From Coriobacteriaceae bacterium (lineage in GTDB: Bacteria; Actinomycetota; Coriobacteriia; Coriobacteriales; Coriobacteriaceae), in NCBI GenBank assembly GCA_902364645.1, contig CABJEP010000017.1:1-45062 (forward strand): a DNA stretch of 45,062 nucleotides. The letters run 5' to 3'. Positions within the stretch are counted from its first letter, which is position 1. Each line of letters begins with the position of its first letter. Below the pieces are notes generated by a model, which did not search any database, had not been told where the DNA came from, and worked only from the letters and a program-made list of their open reading frames with translations. The translations under genes were made by a program, and so were the position numbers. Below, one piece after another: positions 17,358-27,224 of the stretch.

Positions 17358-17642
17358 ATGTCCAACCCAGCCGCCAAGTACACCGACGAGTTCAGGCGCG
17401 AGACCGCCGACTACATCATCTCGACGGGCAGGCCGATAACGGAATGCTGCGCAGAACTGGGCCTGAATTCCAAGACCGTGAACAAGTGGGTGCAGAATCG
17501 CCGGCGCGAGCTTGCCGGCGGGCCCGACCCCAAGGCCGAGGACCGCGAGCTTCGCGAGGCGAAAAGGCGCATACGCGAGCTCGAGATGGAGAACGCCTTC
17601 TTGAAAAAAGCCGCGGCCTTCTTCGCCAAAAGCCAGGCGTAG
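17358..17642 (+). CDS. IS3-family transposase OrfA
   Basis: A 94-residue helix-turn-helix protein (KYTDEFRRETADYI, ITECCAELGLNSKTVNKWV) followed by a leucine-zipper-like helix (about 55-85). The slippery heptamer AAAAAAG at 17604-17610 near its end would shift ribosomes -1 into OrfB to give the full transposase. Confidence 0.9.
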   Translation: MSNPAAKYTDEFRRETADYIISTGRPITECCAELGLNSKTVNKWVQNRRRELAGGPDPKAEDRELREAKRRIRELEMENAFLKKAAAFFAKSQA

Positions 17643-18538
17643 CCGCGTGCTACCGGATGATGTTGGCGGAGAAGGCCGAATTCCCGGTGAAAATGATGGC
17701 CCGCGTGCTCGGCGTGAGCCGATCGGGCTTCTACTCGTGGCTCTCCAACGGCTGCCCGCGAGAAGACTGGTCGGCCGAGTGCGAGGCGGTCCGGCGCGTG
17801 TGGCTGGAGTCGGACCGCAGGTTCGGCTTCCGGTTCGTGAAATGCTTCCTGCCCGGCGAGTTCTCCGGATTGACCCTGTACAGGGTGCGCAAGCTGATGC
17901 GCGAGCTGGGAATACGCGGCTGCACGCCCAACGCCAGGAAGCGCACCACCATCCCCGACCCGAAGGCCAGGCCCCGGCCCGACCTGGTGCGCCGCGACTT
18001 CACCAGTCCCGTTCCAACCTGCAAGCTCGTGGGCGACATCACCTACCTGCGCACCGGCGAGGGATGGCTGTACCTGTCGACGGTCATCGACCTCAACACC
18101 CGCATGGTGGTGGGCTGGTCGCTCTCCGAGCGCATGACCGCCGACATCGTGGTTTCGGCGCTGGCGTCGGCCAAATCGCGCGGCTACGTGGCCGGCAACG
18201 CGATATTCCACGCCGACCGCGGCGCCCAGTACACCAGCAGGCTTCTGGCCGAATGGGCGCGCGACAACGACGTGCGGCTGTCCTGCAGCCGCGCCGGCAA
18301 CTGCCACGACAACGCGGTGGCCGAGTCGTTCCTCGCCACGCTGAAGAACGAGATGTACTACAGGCGCAGCTTCCCGACCAGGGATTCCGCCAAGCACGCG
18401 GTGGTCGAGTTCATCGAGGCGTACTACAACCGCCGAAGGCCCCGCTCGACGATCGGCTACAAGGTGCCGGCCGAGGCCATGGCGGCCTTCTTCGAGAGAA
18501 CCGAGCCCAAGCTCGAGGCCATGCCTATGGCCGCTTGA
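17609..18538 (+). CDS. IS3-family transposase OrfB (DDE catalytic part, after frameshift)
   Basis: The -1 frame continues SRGLLRQKPGVAACYR from the slippery site and holds an HTH_21 region and an rve integrase core. The catalytic residues are Asp in VGDITYLRT, Asp in FHADRGAQYTS and Glu in CHDNAVAESFLATLKNE. An independent ATG exists at 17657. The catalytic core is intact, so the element could be active. Confidence 0.9.
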   Translation, partial: SRGLLRQKPGVAACYRMMLAEKAEFPVKMMARVLGVSRSGFYSWLSNGCPREDWSAECEAVRRVWLESDRRFGFRFVKCFLPGEFSGLTLYRVRKLMRELGIRGCTPNARKRTTIPDPKARPRPDLVRRDFTSPVPTCKLVGDITYLRTGEGWLYLSTVIDLNTRMVVGWSLSERMTADIVVSALASAKSRGYVAGNAIFHADRGAQYTSRLLAEWARDNDVRLSCSRAGNCHDNAVAESFLATLKNEMYYRRSFPTRDSAKHAVVEFIEAYYNRRRPRSTIGYKVPAEAMAAFFERTEPKLEAMPMAA

Positions 18539-18639
18539 TTTCTCGAGCATGCGTGTCCGAAATCTTGACACAGGTCAGAAGGCCTCGATGCCAGCGCTGC
18601 GCCGATATGGGGCAGCGGCCCCCCGTTGGCCGCCATGGC

Positions 18640-18955
18640 CCTGACTTCCGAGCGTATGCTGGCGCCGCTCGTCTTAAGACGTTGACCTCCATCCGGAGCC
18701 TGCGGTTCTCGCGCTCGGGCTCCAGGATCCGGTTCTACTCGGGCGTGCGGTTGTCGGCGGCGCGCGGCGAGCCGGTCTCGTTTATCGACTTGACCCGCCT
18801 CTCCACGGTGCTCTTGTCGAGGTCGCACTCGTCCATGGCCTCGCGCCTGGGCTTTCCGGCGTTGTGGAGATCGACTATCTTCCTCTTGAACTCGTCGGTG
18901 AAATGCCTCGGTCTGGGGCCGGTCGAGGCCGAGCCCCCGGTCCGGCTGGGGTAGC
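18640..18955 (-). pseudogene. Decayed IS3-family orfA remnant
   Basis: Read on the minus strand, one frame gives RPRHFTDEFKRKIVDLHNAG, then a helix-turn-helix region and a coiled-coil stretch (NRILEPERENRRLRMEVNVL) with an in-frame TAG between them. This is the pattern of an IS3-group orfA from a different element than the intact one next to it. No orfB follows; the intact IS and unrelated sequence replace it. Confidence 0.7.
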
Positions 18956-19063
18956 ATGTCGCTGCGGACCATTGTCTTTCCTCTCGTTGAATATCTAGGC
19001 GCTGACGATTCTAGGCGATGGCCCTCTCTTGCTTCTTACACCTCGATTGTGCTCGCTACCCCC

Positions 19064-19098
19064 AGCGGGCCCGGATCGAGCGATTCGGGCCCGCTTTT
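19064..19098 (+). terminator. Terminator-like hairpin
   Basis: AGCGGGCCCG/CGGGCCCGCT, 10 bp, with a 12-nt loop and TTTT. No gene ends directly upstream on this strand, so it may be a relic or serve an unseen transcript in 18956-19063. Confidence 0.45.
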
Positions 19099-19117
19099 GG
19101 GGCCTGCCGGAAACCCG

Positions 19118-19326
19118 GTGGTCAAAAAGGGCCAAATATGAGTACTGTTACCAGTTTGGTGGCAGCCAAATGGCCTCAAAAATCGGTGCCAGAGGCCAAA
19201 AGTGCATCGATTTTCGTTCTTCAGAGTCGCGATCGGGCTCCAAACAAGGCGATTTTGCTGCTCTGGACCGGAAAATCGATGCTACTAATTTGGTGACAGT
19301 ACTCATATTTGGCCCTTTTTGACCAC
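19118..19326. repeat. 209-bp inverted-repeat element (MITE-like)
   Basis: Perfect 31-bp arms at 19118-19148 and 19296-19326 (beginning GTGGTCAAAAAGGGCC) enclose 147 bp. Inside is a second inverted pair, GCATCGATTTTC and GAAAATCGATGC. No open frame spans it in a convincing way. It lies in the 577-bp gene-free gap between the IS remnant and nadA, and could be a non-autonomous mobile element or a long RNA hairpin. Confidence 0.8.
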
Positions 19327-19360
19327 TGCCCCTTGGTCCAGGACAAAACGGGCTGCCCGA

Positions 19361-19427
19361 ATCATGGGGCGGGTCCATTTTCGGCTGTCCTCAGCTTGCC
19401 AGTTCGAAAATGGACCCGCCCCAAGAT
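19361..19427. repeat. 23-bp-arm palindrome
   Basis: Arms at 19361-19383 and 19405-19427 (core GGGGCGGGTCCATTTTCG) match with one mismatch and are separated by 21 nt. It lies between the 209-bp element and nadA. No T-tract follows, so it is not a typical terminator. Confidence 0.75.
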
Positions 19428-19447
19428 TGAATCTTTATTCCAACTTT

Positions 19448-19491
19448 ACACCTGGCTTTACAGCTGTCTTGTCAGCTGTAAAGCCAGGTGT
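19448..19491. promoter_or_regulatory. Perfect 19-bp palindrome upstream of nadA, candidate NiaR operator
   Basis: ACACCTGGCTTTACAGCTG and its exact complement are separated by TCTTGT, ending 41 bp before the nadA start. The repressor gene niaR is the last gene of the operon. Niacin-responsive repressors are known to bind palindromes in front of nad genes, so an autoregulatory operator is likely, but the match to a published motif was not checked. Confidence 0.5.
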
Positions 19492-19532
19492 CATACTAAA
19501 GCCCCAAGATTCGCCAAAAGAGAGGGGCCTTG

Positions 19533-20558
19533 ATGGCACAGAGCGCGAACATGGATGCATCGGAGCTTGCACGCGATATCGCGGCCGGCCTAGCATCGGC
19601 AACGACGGCAACGGAGCGCGCGGCACTGGTGCCCGCAGAGCTCGTCGAGGCCATTCAGCAACTAAAAACCCAACGTGACGCGGTGATCCTGGCGCACTAC
19701 TATGTGGCGCCCGAGGTCCAGGCCGTTGCCGATTACGTCGGCGACAGCTTTTACCTGGCAAAGCTCGCCAAGAGCCTGCCGCAGCAGACCATCGTGCTGT
19801 GCGGCGTGGAGTTTATGGGCGAGAGTGCCAAGCTGCTCAACCCCACCAAGACCGTGCTGCTGCCCGAGCCGGGTGCGGACTGCCCCATGGCGCACATGGT
19901 CAAGCGCGAGACGGTCGATGCGGCGCGCGCCGAGTACGGCGACGACCTGGCTGTCGTCTGCTACGTCAACTCGACGGTTGAGATCAAGAGCTGGAGTGAC
20001 GTGTGCGTTACCAGTTCTAACGCCGTCAAGATCGTCTCCGAGCTGCCACAGCAGCACATCTTGTTCATTCCCGACCAGAACCTGGGCCGCTTTGTGGCCG
20101 AGCAGGTGCCGCAAAAGCACGTCATCCTCAACAACGGCTACTGCCCGCGCCACCACATCATTACCGTCGAGCAGATCGTCGATGCGCAGGAGGCCCACCC
20201 CGACGCGCTCGTGCTGGCGCACCCCGAGTGCAAGGCCGACGTGCTGGCCGAGGCCGACTACATCGGCTCCACCGCCGGCATCATCAAGTATGCCGAGGAG
20301 TCCGACGCGAGCGAGTTCATTATCGTGACGGTCCGCGGCGTGCTCTATGAGCTCGAGCGCCGCTGCCAGGGCACCGGCAAGAAGTTCTACTTCCCCGCGG
20401 TGCAGCCCACCTGCGTCAACATGGACCTCATCACGCTCGAAAAGCTCGTGCGCTGCCTGGAGACGGGCGAGGGCGAGGTGCAGATTGGCGTGTCGGACGA
20501 GGTCGCCGATCAGGCCAAGCTCACGCTCGACCGCATGCTCGAGTACGCGGCGCGCTAA
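19533..20558 (+). CDS. nadA: Quinolinate synthase NadA
   Basis: A 341-residue NadA that condenses iminoaspartate with dihydroxyacetone phosphate to quinolinate using a [4Fe-4S] cluster. The three cluster cysteines lie in GADCPMAHM, HPECKADV and QPTCVNM. Other family motifs are ILAHYYVAPEVQ, CGVEFMGESAKLLNP and YCPRHHI. The ATG at 19533 follows AGAGGGG; an adjacent in-frame TTG is less likely. It is the first gene of nadA-nadB-nadC-niaR. Confidence 0.95.
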   Translation: MAQSANMDASELARDIAAGLASATTATERAALVPAELVEAIQQLKTQRDAVILAHYYVAPEVQAVADYVGDSFYLAKLAKSLPQQTIVLCGVEFMGESAKLLNPTKTVLLPEPGADCPMAHMVKRETVDAARAEYGDDLAVVCYVNSTVEIKSWSDVCVTSSNAVKIVSELPQQHILFIPDQNLGRFVAEQVPQKHVILNNGYCPRHHIITVEQIVDAQEAHPDALVLAHPECKADVLAEADYIGSTAGIIKYAEESDASEFIIVTVRGVLYELERRCQGTGKKFYFPAVQPTCVNMDLITLEKLVRCLETGEGEVQIGVSDEVADQAKLTLDRMLEYAAR

Positions 20559-20561
20559 GCC

Positions 20562-20596
20562 AATGTGACATGAGGGGCCATCCCTTATGCCACATT
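20562..20596 (+). other. Intercistronic hairpin between nadA and nadB
   Basis: A 15-bp imperfect stem (AATGTGACATGAGGG with CCCTTATGCCACATT; one mismatch, one G-T pair) and a 5-nt loop, directly before the nadB ribosome-binding site. It may modulate nadB translation or mRNA stability. Confidence 0.45.
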
Positions 20597-20614
20597 ACAA
20601 GGGAGAGGATTCCT

Positions 20615-21991
20615 GTGGAAACCAAACAATACTCCGACATGGAGTGCGACGTCGTCATTGCCGGTTGCGGCGTGGCGGGCCTGTATGCGGCTCTCAATCT
20701 GCCGACGAGCACGCGCGTAATCATGCTCTCCAAGGGCGCCGTCGACGAGTGCGATTCGATGCTCGCGCAGGGCGGTATCTGCGTGCTGCCCGAAGGCTCT
20801 GACTACGATGCCTTCTTTGAGGACACCATGCACGCCGGCCATTACGAGAACCGCCGCGAGAGCGTCGACATCATGATCCGCTCGAGCCGTTCGGTCATCA
20901 ACGACCTGTTGGCCATGGGCGTGGACTTTGAGCGCAAGGCCGACGGCAGCCTCGACTTTACTCGCGAGGGCGCGCACAGCCGCCCGCGCATTGCCTTCCA
21001 TGCCGACATTACGGGCAAGGAGATCACGACCAAGCTGCTCCAGGCCGTTCGCAAGCTGGGCAACGTGCAGATTTTGGAGCGCGTGGCCATGACCGACATC
21101 CTAACGGCCGAGCGTGACGGCGCCACGGTGTGCACCGGCGTCGTCGCCGTAGCCGTGGACGAGGACGATTCAGCTCGCCCCGCAGACGAGCTGGCAAATG
21201 CCGCTGAGGACGTGCATGCCGGTAAGCCGTTTAAGATTCATGCCTGCCATACGCTGTGGGCAACGGGCGGCATCGGCGGCGTGTACGATCACTCCACCAA
21301 CTACCCGCAGCTCACCGGTGACGCTTGCTACATCGCGCAGGAGCACGGCATCACGATGGAGCACCTGGACTACGTGCAGATCCATCCCACGGGACTGTTC
21401 TCTCCGCAGCCGGGCCGCACCTTCCTGATTAGCGAGAGCTGCCGCGGCGAAGGCGCGATTCTGCTCAATGCCGCCGGCGAGCGCTTTACCGACGAACTGC
21501 AGCCGCGCGACGTGGTCGCCGCCGCTATTCGCGAGCAGATGAAGCAGGACGGCACCGAGCACGAGTGGCTGAGCTTTGCCCCCGTCGAGCGCGACGTGGT
21601 GACCGGGCATTTTGCCAATATCCGTGCGCGCTGCCTGGAGGACGGACGCGACATCCTGGACGAGCCCATCCCTGTCACACCCACGCAGCACTATTTTATG
21701 GGCGGCGTATGGGTCGACAAGGACGGCCGCACCTCGATGCCCGAGCTCTACGCCGCCGGCGAGACGGCCTGCAATGGCGTGCACGGCAAGAACCGCCTGG
21801 CTTCTAACAGCCTGCTCGAGTCCCTAGTTTGGGGCCGCCGCGCTGCTTGGCGTATGCGCACCGGCGAGTCGCTGACCGTGGAGCAGGCCGGTGAGCCCGC
21901 GCTTGACGGACGTCACCGCGCCCTGAGCGCCGAGACCCTTGCAATCGATGATTTGGCCCGTGCCGCCGGCACGCAGGCCGTGGAGGAGTAG
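20615..21991 (+). CDS. nadB: L-aspartate oxidase NadB
   Basis: A 458-residue flavoprotein of the succinate dehydrogenase/fumarate reductase family that oxidises aspartate to iminoaspartate for NadA. The N-terminal FAD motif is DVVIAGCGVAGLYAALN. Family motifs are SKGAVDECDSMLAQGGI, REGAHSRPRIAFHAD and NRLASNSLLESLVWGRRAA. It starts with GTG at 20615 behind GGGAGAGG; the open frame extends further up without a ribosome site. It is shorter than the E. coli enzyme (about 540 residues), lacking much of the C-terminal helical region. Confidence 0.93.
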   Translation: METKQYSDMECDVVIAGCGVAGLYAALNLPTSTRVIMLSKGAVDECDSMLAQGGICVLPEGSDYDAFFEDTMHAGHYENRRESVDIMIRSSRSVINDLLAMGVDFERKADGSLDFTREGAHSRPRIAFHADITGKEITTKLLQAVRKLGNVQILERVAMTDILTAERDGATVCTGVVAVAVDEDDSARPADELANAAEDVHAGKPFKIHACHTLWATGGIGGVYDHSTNYPQLTGDACYIAQEHGITMEHLDYVQIHPTGLFSPQPGRTFLISESCRGEGAILLNAAGERFTDELQPRDVVAAAIREQMKQDGTEHEWLSFAPVERDVVTGHFANIRARCLEDGRDILDEPIPVTPTQHYFMGGVWVDKDGRTSMPELYAAGETACNGVHGKNRLASNSLLESLVWGRRAAWRMRTGESLTVEQAGEPALDGRHRALSAETLAIDDLARAAGTQAVEE

Positions 21992-21994
21992 ACC

Positions 21995-22855
21995 ATGAAT
22001 CCCATTACCATGAAGCTCGTCGTCGATGATCTGATTTTGCAGGCTCTGCGCGAGGACATCACGTTTGAGGACGTGAGTACGGCGAGCGTGTGCCCTACGG
22101 CGCGCCCCGCTACCGTTGAGCTCATCGCCAAGGCCGATGGCATCATCGCCGGCTTGGATGTGTTCGCTCGCACTTTTGAGCTGCTGGATCCGCAGAGCTC
22201 GGTGCTGTTTGATGTCGCGGACGGCGACGAGGTGCACGCCGGCGACCACGTGGGCCAGGTGCGCGGCGACGCGCGCGTATTGCTTTCGGGCGAGCGCGTG
22301 GCGCTCAACTACCTGCAGCGCATGAGCGGCATCGCTACTTACACGCATCGGATGGCGGCCGCGCTCGAGGGCACCAAGACCGTGCTTGTCGACACGCGCA
22401 AGACCACGCCGGGCATGCGCGTCTTCGAGAAGGCAGCAGTCGAGATCGGCGGTGGCAGCAACCACCGCTATAACCTGTCGACGGCCGTCATGCTCAAGGA
22501 CAACCACATCGATGCAGCCGGTGGCGTGACGCGCGCGATCGAGATGGCGCGCGCCCATGCGTCGTTTACCACGACGGTCGAGATTGAGTGCGAGAACCTG
22601 GGCATGGTACGCGAAGCCGTGGAGGCCGGTGCCGACATTATCATGTTCGACAACATGACCCATGACGACATGGCCGCCGCCATCGAGCTTATCGCCGGTC
22701 GCGCCAAGACCGAGTGTTCGGGCAATGTGGACGCCGACAACATTCGCGCCCTGGCCGACCTGGGCGTTGACTTTATTAGCTCGGGCGCCCTGACGCACTC
22801 TGCGCCGATCCTCGACCTCTCGCTTAAGCACCTGCGTCTGCTGGACGGTAAATAA
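21995..22855 (+). CDS. nadC: Nicotinate-nucleotide pyrophosphorylase NadC
   Basis: A 286-residue enzyme of usual length that converts quinolinate and PRPP to nicotinate mononucleotide with loss of CO2. Signature motifs are LNYLQRMSGIAT, DTRKTTPGMRVFEKAAV, GGGSNHRYNL and MLKDNHI. It starts three bases after the nadB stop and its TAA overlaps the niaR ATG (TAATG), so translation is coupled. Confidence 0.96.
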   Translation: MNPITMKLVVDDLILQALREDITFEDVSTASVCPTARPATVELIAKADGIIAGLDVFARTFELLDPQSSVLFDVADGDEVHAGDHVGQVRGDARVLLSGERVALNYLQRMSGIATYTHRMAAALEGTKTVLVDTRKTTPGMRVFEKAAVEIGGGSNHRYNLSTAVMLKDNHIDAAGGVTRAIEMARAHASFTTTVEIECENLGMVREAVEAGADIIMFDNMTHDDMAAAIELIAGRAKTECSGNVDADNIRALADLGVDFISSGALTHSAPILDLSLKHLRLLDGK

Positions 22856-23400
22856 TGAACGCCCGCGAGCGTCGCCGTGCCATCATGGGCGTGCTCGAAG
22901 GAGCCAAGGAGCCCGTTTCGGGCAGCGCACTTGCCCGCGAGGTTGGCGTGAGCCGTCAGGTCGTGGTTCAGGATATTGCCCTGTTGCGTGCCGATGGGCA
23001 CGATGTCGTGGCAACCAACCGCGGTTACGTGCTGCAGGAAGCCGCGAGTAGCCCCGCCGTGCCCACGCGCTTGGTCAAGGTTCGCCACGGCGTGGAGCAG
23101 ACAGGCGATGAGCTTACGAGTATCGTCGACGCCGGAGGCGCCGTGCTCAACGTGATCGTCAATCACCGCGTGTACGGTAAGATCACGGCCGACCTGGACA
23201 TCCGCAATCGTCGCGATGTTGAGCGCTACCTGCACGATATCGAGAGCGGCAAGAGCTTTCCGCTACTAACGGTGACGAGCGGCTATCACTTCCATCGCAT
23301 CGCGGCGGAGGACGAGCAAACCCTCGACGAGATCGAGGCCATGCTCAAGGAGAAGGGTTACTTGGCAGACCTCATGCCCTACGAGGACGATCTATCGTAG
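22855..23400 (+). CDS. niaR: Niacin-responsive transcriptional repressor NiaR (HTH_11 + 3H domain)
   Basis: A 181-residue regulator. Residues about 5-65 form an HTH_11 winged helix (SGSALAREVGVSRQVVVQDIALLR). The rest is a 3H domain with conserved histidines in VRHGVEQTGDE, VNHRVYGKI and GYHFHRI that bind metal and niacin. Homologues repress nad synthesis and niacin uptake when niacin is plentiful. It overlaps nadC by one base and probably controls its own operon through the palindrome before nadA. Confidence 0.9.
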   Translation: MNARERRRAIMGVLEGAKEPVSGSALAREVGVSRQVVVQDIALLRADGHDVVATNRGYVLQEAASSPAVPTRLVKVRHGVEQTGDELTSIVDAGGAVLNVIVNHRVYGKITADLDIRNRRDVERYLHDIESGKSFPLLTVTSGYHFHRIAAEDEQTLDEIEAMLKEKGYLADLMPYEDDLS

Positions 23401-23411
23401 CCGACGCTGCA

Positions 23412-23509
23412 AACGCCCCTAAGCGGCAATCTGACGTTCAATCGTCGGTCGCGTACAAAAGTACGCTTCCCTCCTCTTTCACGTCACCTTGCTCGCTTAG
23501 GGGCGTTTT
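23412..23509 (+). terminator. Terminator of the nad operon, with an internal hairpin
   Basis: AACGCCCCTAAGCG (23412-23425) pairs perfectly with CGCTTAGGGGCGTT (23494-23507), followed by TTC. The 68-nt interior contains a smaller hairpin GCGTAC-AAAA-GTACGC, giving a larger structured 3' end than usual. Confidence 0.65.
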
Positions 23510-23553
23510 CGCTGACGTGAGCTCAACCTGTGACGGTGCCAAATTAATTATCC

Positions 23554-23601
23554 GCACAAAAAAGGAGGCCTCCGCGGCGATGCGGAAGCCTCCTTTTTGT
23601 G
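23554..23601 (-). terminator. Terminator of the ferredoxin gene
   Basis: GCACAAAAAAGGAGGC pairs with GCCTCCTTTTTGTGC around an 17-nt loop. T-rich tracts on both sides make it work in either direction. It lies 36 bp after the ferredoxin stop on the minus strand. Confidence 0.75.
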
Positions 23602-23637
23602 CACGGTGTACTTTTGAGTGTGCAAGTGGGGGAGTTG

Positions 23638-23823
23638 TTACTCCTCGACGATCTCGGTGATCGCGCCAGCGGGGCAAGCGTCCTGGCAAGCGCCACAGGC
23701 GACGCAGGAGTCCTCGTCGGCGACGGTAGCGACGTCCTGGAGCTCCAGAACGCCAGCGGGGCAGGAGTCGACGCAAACGCCACAAGCGATGCACTCGTCG
23801 GCATCAATTACGGGATGAGCCAT
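23638..23823 (-). CDS. 2x[4Fe-4S] ferredoxin
   Basis: A 61-residue clostridial-type ferredoxin with two complete cluster motifs, CIACGVCVDSCP and CVACGACQDACP. It is a soluble low-potential electron carrier for anaerobic metabolism. The ATG at 23823 follows AGAGAGG; an upstream in-frame ATG at 23889 has no ribosome site and would lie over the promoter. It is monocistronic with a strong terminator. Confidence 0.95.
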   Translation of the reverse strand: MAHPVIDADECIACGVCVDSCPAGVLELQDVATVADEDSCVACGACQDACPAGAITEIVEE

Positions 23824-23884
23824 GGTAGTTTCCTCTCTGTTGACCGACGCTACAGGCGATGCGCGCCGGTTTGATTCGGGCAAA

Positions 23885-23912
23885 AACATACCACGGGAGC
23901 GACCGTTTGCAA
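23885..23912 (-). promoter_or_regulatory. Candidate promoter of the ferredoxin gene
   Basis: On the minus strand, TTGCAA (23907-23912) and TATGTT (23885-23890) are separated by 16 bp, about 60 bp upstream of the ATG. Confidence 0.45.
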
Positions 23913-24046
23913 TACCCTCTGGCCGGCATCTTCATACCGTTCGCCGAGTATGCCAAGGTTTACTAAAAAACGCGCAGGTGGGGCCGTTGAGCTGCGCAAA
24001 TGTTAGCTATAGGTGACTTGTAATATTGACCTATTGAGCGCGCCTG

Positions 24047-24218
24047 CGGAAAGGGCATCCCGTTATTTGGCCGAAAACCGGGTCGCAGTTTCCGGTTGGG
24101 CCCGCTAGCGGAAACTGCGACCCGGTATCAGCTCTCAAAACGGGATACGGTTTCCGGTTGAGCCTTCAGACGGAAACTGCGACCCGGAATCTACGCTCAA
24201 ACCGGGATGCGCTTGCCG
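24047..24218. repeat. 172-bp array of alternating inverted 16-mers, copy 2
   Basis: Arms at 24047-24062 (B), 24079-24094 (A), 24109-24124 (B), 24141-24156 (A), 24171-24186 (B) and 24203-24218 (A), again with gaps of 16, 14, 16, 14 and 16 nt. The second and third arms are perfect complements (CGGGTCGCAGTTTCCG/CGGAAACTGCGACCCG). Gaps between B and A arms keep short common words (TTTGGCCGAA; GCTCTCAAAA-like), also seen in copy 1. It lies in the 658-bp gap between the ferredoxin and dnaK. The rest of that gap holds only the dnaK promoter region. Confidence 0.88.
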
Positions 24219-24349
24219 CAAGACGGCCCCCAGGCACCCCCGGACGCAAACCTCAGCCATCTCTACATAGATCTCAATAGATTTGCCGAGAACTCATTCA
24301 GCGCATCTACCTGCGCATTTAAGAACCTAAACTCTCAACAATAAGAAAT

Positions 24350-24380
24350 CTTATATGAATTGACTTAGATTTTGTATATT
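24350..24380 (+). promoter_or_regulatory. dnaK promoter with candidate HspR operator
   Basis: CTTATAT-N6-ACTTAGATTT (from 24350) is followed by a -10-like TATATT at 24375-24380. The same CTTATAT-N6-ACTTAGATTT arrangement occurs in front of clpB at 33382. HspR is known to repress the dnaK operon and clpB in actinobacteria by binding an inverted repeat (HAIR). The shared element is a diverged candidate for that site. Confidence 0.55.
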
Positions 24381-24481
24381 CCGGCCCATAAGGGGATACA
24401 CTACATCCTGAAAGACAAGCCGAAGCGCCGCGCGACAGATCGTCGAGGCGGCGCGAACGCAAAAGAGAGAGGGAATTTCTA

Positions 24482-26374
<1,893 letters not shown>

Positions 26375-26376
26375 TC

Positions 26377-27219
26377 ATGTCCGCCCGTAAAGCTCGCACG
26401 GAGGCGGCCGCCGCTGGCGCCGCCCCCGTTGACTCTGAGGAGAAGGACGTGAAGATTCCCGTAGAGGCCGTTGACGATACCGTGGCCAACGAGGCCCCGG
26501 CCGCCGAGGCTGCCGAGAACCAGGTAGAGGATTCCAACAAGGAGGCGACGATGACCGAGGACGAGATGGTGGAAGCCGCTATCCGCGCCGGTGAGGAAGC
26601 CGCCGACAACGACTTTAAGCTCAAGTTCGAGCAGGCTCAGAAAGAGCTTGCCGACGTGCGCAATGAGCTCGATGCTGCGGCAGAGGCTCAGAAGGCCGCC
26701 GAGGACAAGGCAAAGGACGCCACCGAGCGTACCGCCCGTCTGCAGGCCGACTGGGAGAACTTCCGTCGCCGCACCGCCAATGAGCGTATCGCCGAGCGCG
26801 AGCGCGCGACCGAGAAGCTTGTTACCGCGCTGTTGCCGGTGATTGACGATATCGAGCGCGCGATCGACCATGCCCGTAGCCAGGAGCTTTCCGACGACTT
26901 TAAGCAGTTCGTCGATGGCGTCGATGCGGTGCATGCCAAGCTGCTCGATGTGTTTGCGCACGAGGGCGTTGAGCCCATCGACCCCAAGGGCGAGGCGTTC
27001 GATCCGCTCGAGCACCAGGCCGTGGGGCGTGTCGAGGACGCATCGCAGTACGACGAGACTGTCAACGACGTGTACCAGAAGGGCTACCGCATGGCGGATC
27101 GCATCCTGCGTTCCGCGATGGTGACGGTGACCTACGGTGGCGAGAAGCGCCCCGCACCGGAGCCCGAAGCGGCGCCCGAGGATGCTACGGCCGATACGGC
27201 CGAGAGCACCGAGGAGTAA
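26377..27219 (+). CDS. grpE: Nucleotide exchange factor GrpE
   Basis: A GrpE protein that releases ADP from DnaK. From about residue 90 it has the long coiled coil and then the family core (LQADWENFRRRT, VTALLPVIDDIERA, GVEPIDPKGEAFDPLEHQAV). As given (280 residues) it carries a long acidic/alanine-rich lead. An internal ATG at 26551 has a perfect AAGGAGG five bases upstream and would give 222 residues, closer to family length; the first ATG, two bases after dnaK, has only a weak GAGGA site. Both forms may be made. Confidence 0.93.
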   Translation: MSARKARTEAAAAGAAPVDSEEKDVKIPVEAVDDTVANEAPAAEAAENQVEDSNKEATMTEDEMVEAAIRAGEEAADNDFKLKFEQAQKELADVRNELDAAAEAQKAAEDKAKDATERTARLQADWENFRRRTANERIAERERATEKLVTALLPVIDDIERAIDHARSQELSDDFKQFVDGVDAVHAKLLDVFAHEGVEPIDPKGEAFDPLEHQAVGRVEDASQYDETVNDVYQKGYRMADRILRSAMVTVTYGGEKRPAPEPEAAPEDATADTAESTEE

Positions 27220-27224
27220 TTGAG

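Larger units (their letters stand above)
17273..18577 (+). mobile_element. IS3-family insertion sequence (1305 bp)
   Basis: The ends are imperfect inverted repeats of about 36 bp that begin TGACCTGT and both contain TTTCGGACACGCATGCT. The outer bases are TG...CA as in the IS3 family. It contains orfA and orfB joined by a probable -1 frameshift at AAAAAAG. No target-site duplication is visible: the three bases before the element are GTC and those after it are GAA. Confidence 0.9.

Noticed and set aside
17300..17608. Upstream extension of the orfB frame
   Set aside because: IS3 elements make OrfAB by frameshifting at the slippery site; the part before it does not resemble transposase.
17270..18580. 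Target-site duplication of the IS3 element
   Set aside because: GTC precedes and GAA follows the element; no 3-5-bp duplication could be found.
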